Below are positions 62,817-64,000 of a stretch of 64,000 nt of DNA, piece by piece. A program made the position numbers and the translations under genes. The first letter of the stretch is position 1. Each line of letters begins with the position of its first letter. Under the pieces are notes generated by a model, which saw nothing but the letters and a program-made list of their open reading frames with translations, searched no databases and was not told where the DNA came from. Where the stretch lies: positions 124,001 to 188,000 of the forward strand of contig NZ_BDAX01000002.1 in assembly GCF_001612665.1 (NCBI RefSeq). The letters run 5' to 3'. Source of the stretch: Nocardia alba NBRC 108234. Its GTDB lineage: Bacteria > Actinomycetota > Actinomycetes > Mycobacteriales > Mycobacteriaceae.

Positions 62817-64000
62817 TGTCCGATTCCGTCGCCCCGCGCCGCCCGCGTATCCAGTCCCGCGCCGAGGCCTCGATCCTGCACGCCGACCTCGACTCGTTCT
62901 ATGCCTCGGTCGAACAGCGTGACCAGCCGTGGTTGCGCGGCAAACCGGTCATCGTGGGCGGCGGGGTGGTGCTGGCCGCCAGCTATGAGGCCAAGGCGTT
63001 CGGCATCCGCACGCCGATGAACGCGGGTCAGGCGCTGCGCCTGTGCCCGCACGCGATCGTGGTGCCGCCACGGATGTCGGCCTACGCCGAGGCGAGCAAG
63101 GCGGTATTCGCGGTTTTCCACGACACCACCCCGGTGGTGGAGGGGATCTCGATCGACGAGGCGTTCCTCGACGTCAGCGGGTTGCGCCGGATCAGCGGCG
63201 AGCCGATCGACATCGGCCACCGGCTGCGCGCACAGGTCGCCGATCAGGTGGGCCTGCCCATCTCCGTGGGCATCGCACGCAACAAATTCCTCGCCAAGGT
63301 CGCCTCCGCCGTCGCCAAACCCGACGGATTACGCCTCGTCGAACCCGGCGGAGAACTCGACTTCCTGCACCCACTGCCGGTGCAACGATTATGGGGCGTC
63401 GGCAAAGTCACCTCGGCGACGCTGCACGCCAACGGCATCACCCGCATCGGCCAACTCGCCGAACTCGGCGAACCCCACCTGCGCGCCATCCTCGGCCCCG
63501 CCGCGGCCCGTCACCTGTTCGCGCTGTCCTGGGCGCGCGACCCACGCCGCGTGGAAACCGGCACCCGGCGGCGCTCGATCGGCGCCCAACGCGCCCTCGG
63601 CCGCCGCCCCCGCGACCCCGAGGAGATCGCCGCCTACCTCGACGGACTCACCGACCGCCTCGGCCGCCGCCTGCGCGCCGCCGACCGCGTCTGCCGAACA
63701 GTGGTGCTGCGCCTACGTTTCGACGACTTCACCCGAGCCACCCGCTCGCACACCCTCGTCGAGGCCACCGACGCCTCCACCGCGATCCGTCACGCCGCGC
63801 GCCAACTCCTGCACACCGCCCAACCGTTGATCGCCGAACGCGGCATCACCCTGATCGGCCTCGCACTGACCAACCTCGACGACGCCGACACCATGCAACT
63901 CACCCTGCCGCTGCAAGCGCGCGCGGACAACACCCTCGACGCCACCCTCGACGACCTGCGCCGCCGCTTCGGTTCTTCGGCCGTCACCCGCGCCGCGCTC
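62810..64000 (+). CDS. dinB: DNA polymerase IV (Y-family), 3' end outside window
   Basis: At least 397 codons of a Y-family translesion polymerase. Catalytic motifs are ILHADLDSFYASVEQ (metal-binding Asp, steric Tyr) and GISIDEAFLDVSG. The thumb helix-hairpin-helix is PLPVQRLWGVGKVTSATLHANGITRIGQLAEL. The little-finger domain follows TRRRSIGAQRALGRRPRDPEE. The frame is open to the last base. The start is uncertain: ATG 62810 or GTG 62816, both inside the LexA box and without a ribosome-binding site; GTG may begin a leaderless mRNA. SOS induction is expected. Confidence 0.9.
   Translation, partial: MFVSDSVAPRRPRIQSRAEASILHADLDSFYASVEQRDQPWLRGKPVIVGGGVVLAASYEAKAFGIRTPMNAGQALRLCPHAIVVPPRMSAYAEASKAVFAVFHDTTPVVEGISIDEAFLDVSGLRRISGEPIDIGHRLRAQVADQVGLPISVGIARNKFLAKVASAVAKPDGLRLVEPGGELDFLHPLPVQRLWGVGKVTSATLHANGITRIGQLAELGEPHLRAILGPAAARHLFALSWARDPRRVETGTRRRSIGAQRALGRRPRDPEEIAAYLDGLTDRLGRRLRAADRVCRTVVLRLRFDDFTRATRSHTLVEATDASTAIRHAARQLLHTAQPLIAERGITLIGLALTNLDDADTMQLTLPLQARADNTLDATLDDLRRRFGSSAVTRAAL

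Overview
The window is high-GC actinobacterial chromosome, most likely Nocardia or a close Nocardiaceae relative. The evidence is the mycothiol gene mshC, the uppP / phosphomutase-like / DUF3090 / SCO1664 block shared by mycolata and streptomycetes, a rifampicin monooxygenase of the Nocardia Rox type preceded by a rifampicin-associated 19-bp element, a mycobacterial-type membrane desaturase, several leaderless TANNNT-N6/7-ATG promoters and a Nocardia-style giant NRPS. I see no tRNA, rRNA, insertion sequence or CRISPR array. Both ends cut genes: uppP on the left and dinB on the right.

Layout. 1-2.8 kb: conserved housekeeping block. 2.8-6.6 kb: genes that separate this block from mshC. They include a catalytic-core-only alanyl-tRNA synthetase paralogue behind an alanine-rich leader ORF, a RibD/DHFR-like reductase, a small secreted protein, and a coupled HTH regulator / hydrolase pair. 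6.9-13.6 kb: mshC, a tandem universal stress protein, a DUF445 membrane protein with an Abi-alpha-type partner, an enoyl-CoA hydratase-like gene with its TetR regulator, and a second TetR gene. 13.6-30.3 kb: ordinary accessory metabolism. It holds a metzincin-like/propeller/fascin-like multidomain protein, a cation antiporter with a UBP zinc finger, a DsbA family protein, a glucose-dehydrogenase-like enzyme, a DUF1460 protein, an isochorismatase-like hydrolase, an AraC/VOC pair, a UvrA-like ATPase, an alpha-carbonic anhydrase, an amidohydrolase, a thioesterase whose start overlaps a divergent TetR gene, and a fatty-acid desaturase. 30.7-36.6 kb: epoxide hydrolase with a divergent CGNR regulator, an SDR lacking its catalytic Tyr, an NTF2-like protein, a phage-type lipoprotein and a PucR-type regulator.

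36.9-55.4 kb is the most distinctive part. A single 5,474-residue NRPS reads A-T-E / C-halfC-A-T-E / C-halfC-A-T / C-A-T-TE, so it should release a tetrapeptide of D-D-L-L pattern. Two modules carry an extra orphan C-terminal half of a condensation domain between C and A. No MbtH, transporter, PPTase or tailoring gene adjoins it. The PucR regulator is divergent upstream. A cytoplasmic beta-lactamase-fold serine hydrolase and a MerR regulator, which share a 9-bp upstream motif, lie downstream.

55.4-64 kb: NUDIX and membrane protein (coupled), a CMD-family protein coupled to an amine-dehydrogenase-like oxidoreductase behind a KstR2-like site, an AlkZ-like winged-helix protein, a BlaI-type repressor divergent from rox, an ECF41/SigJ-type sigma factor, a flavodoxin, and a DNA polymerase IV gene whose start lies in a perfect LexA/SOS box.
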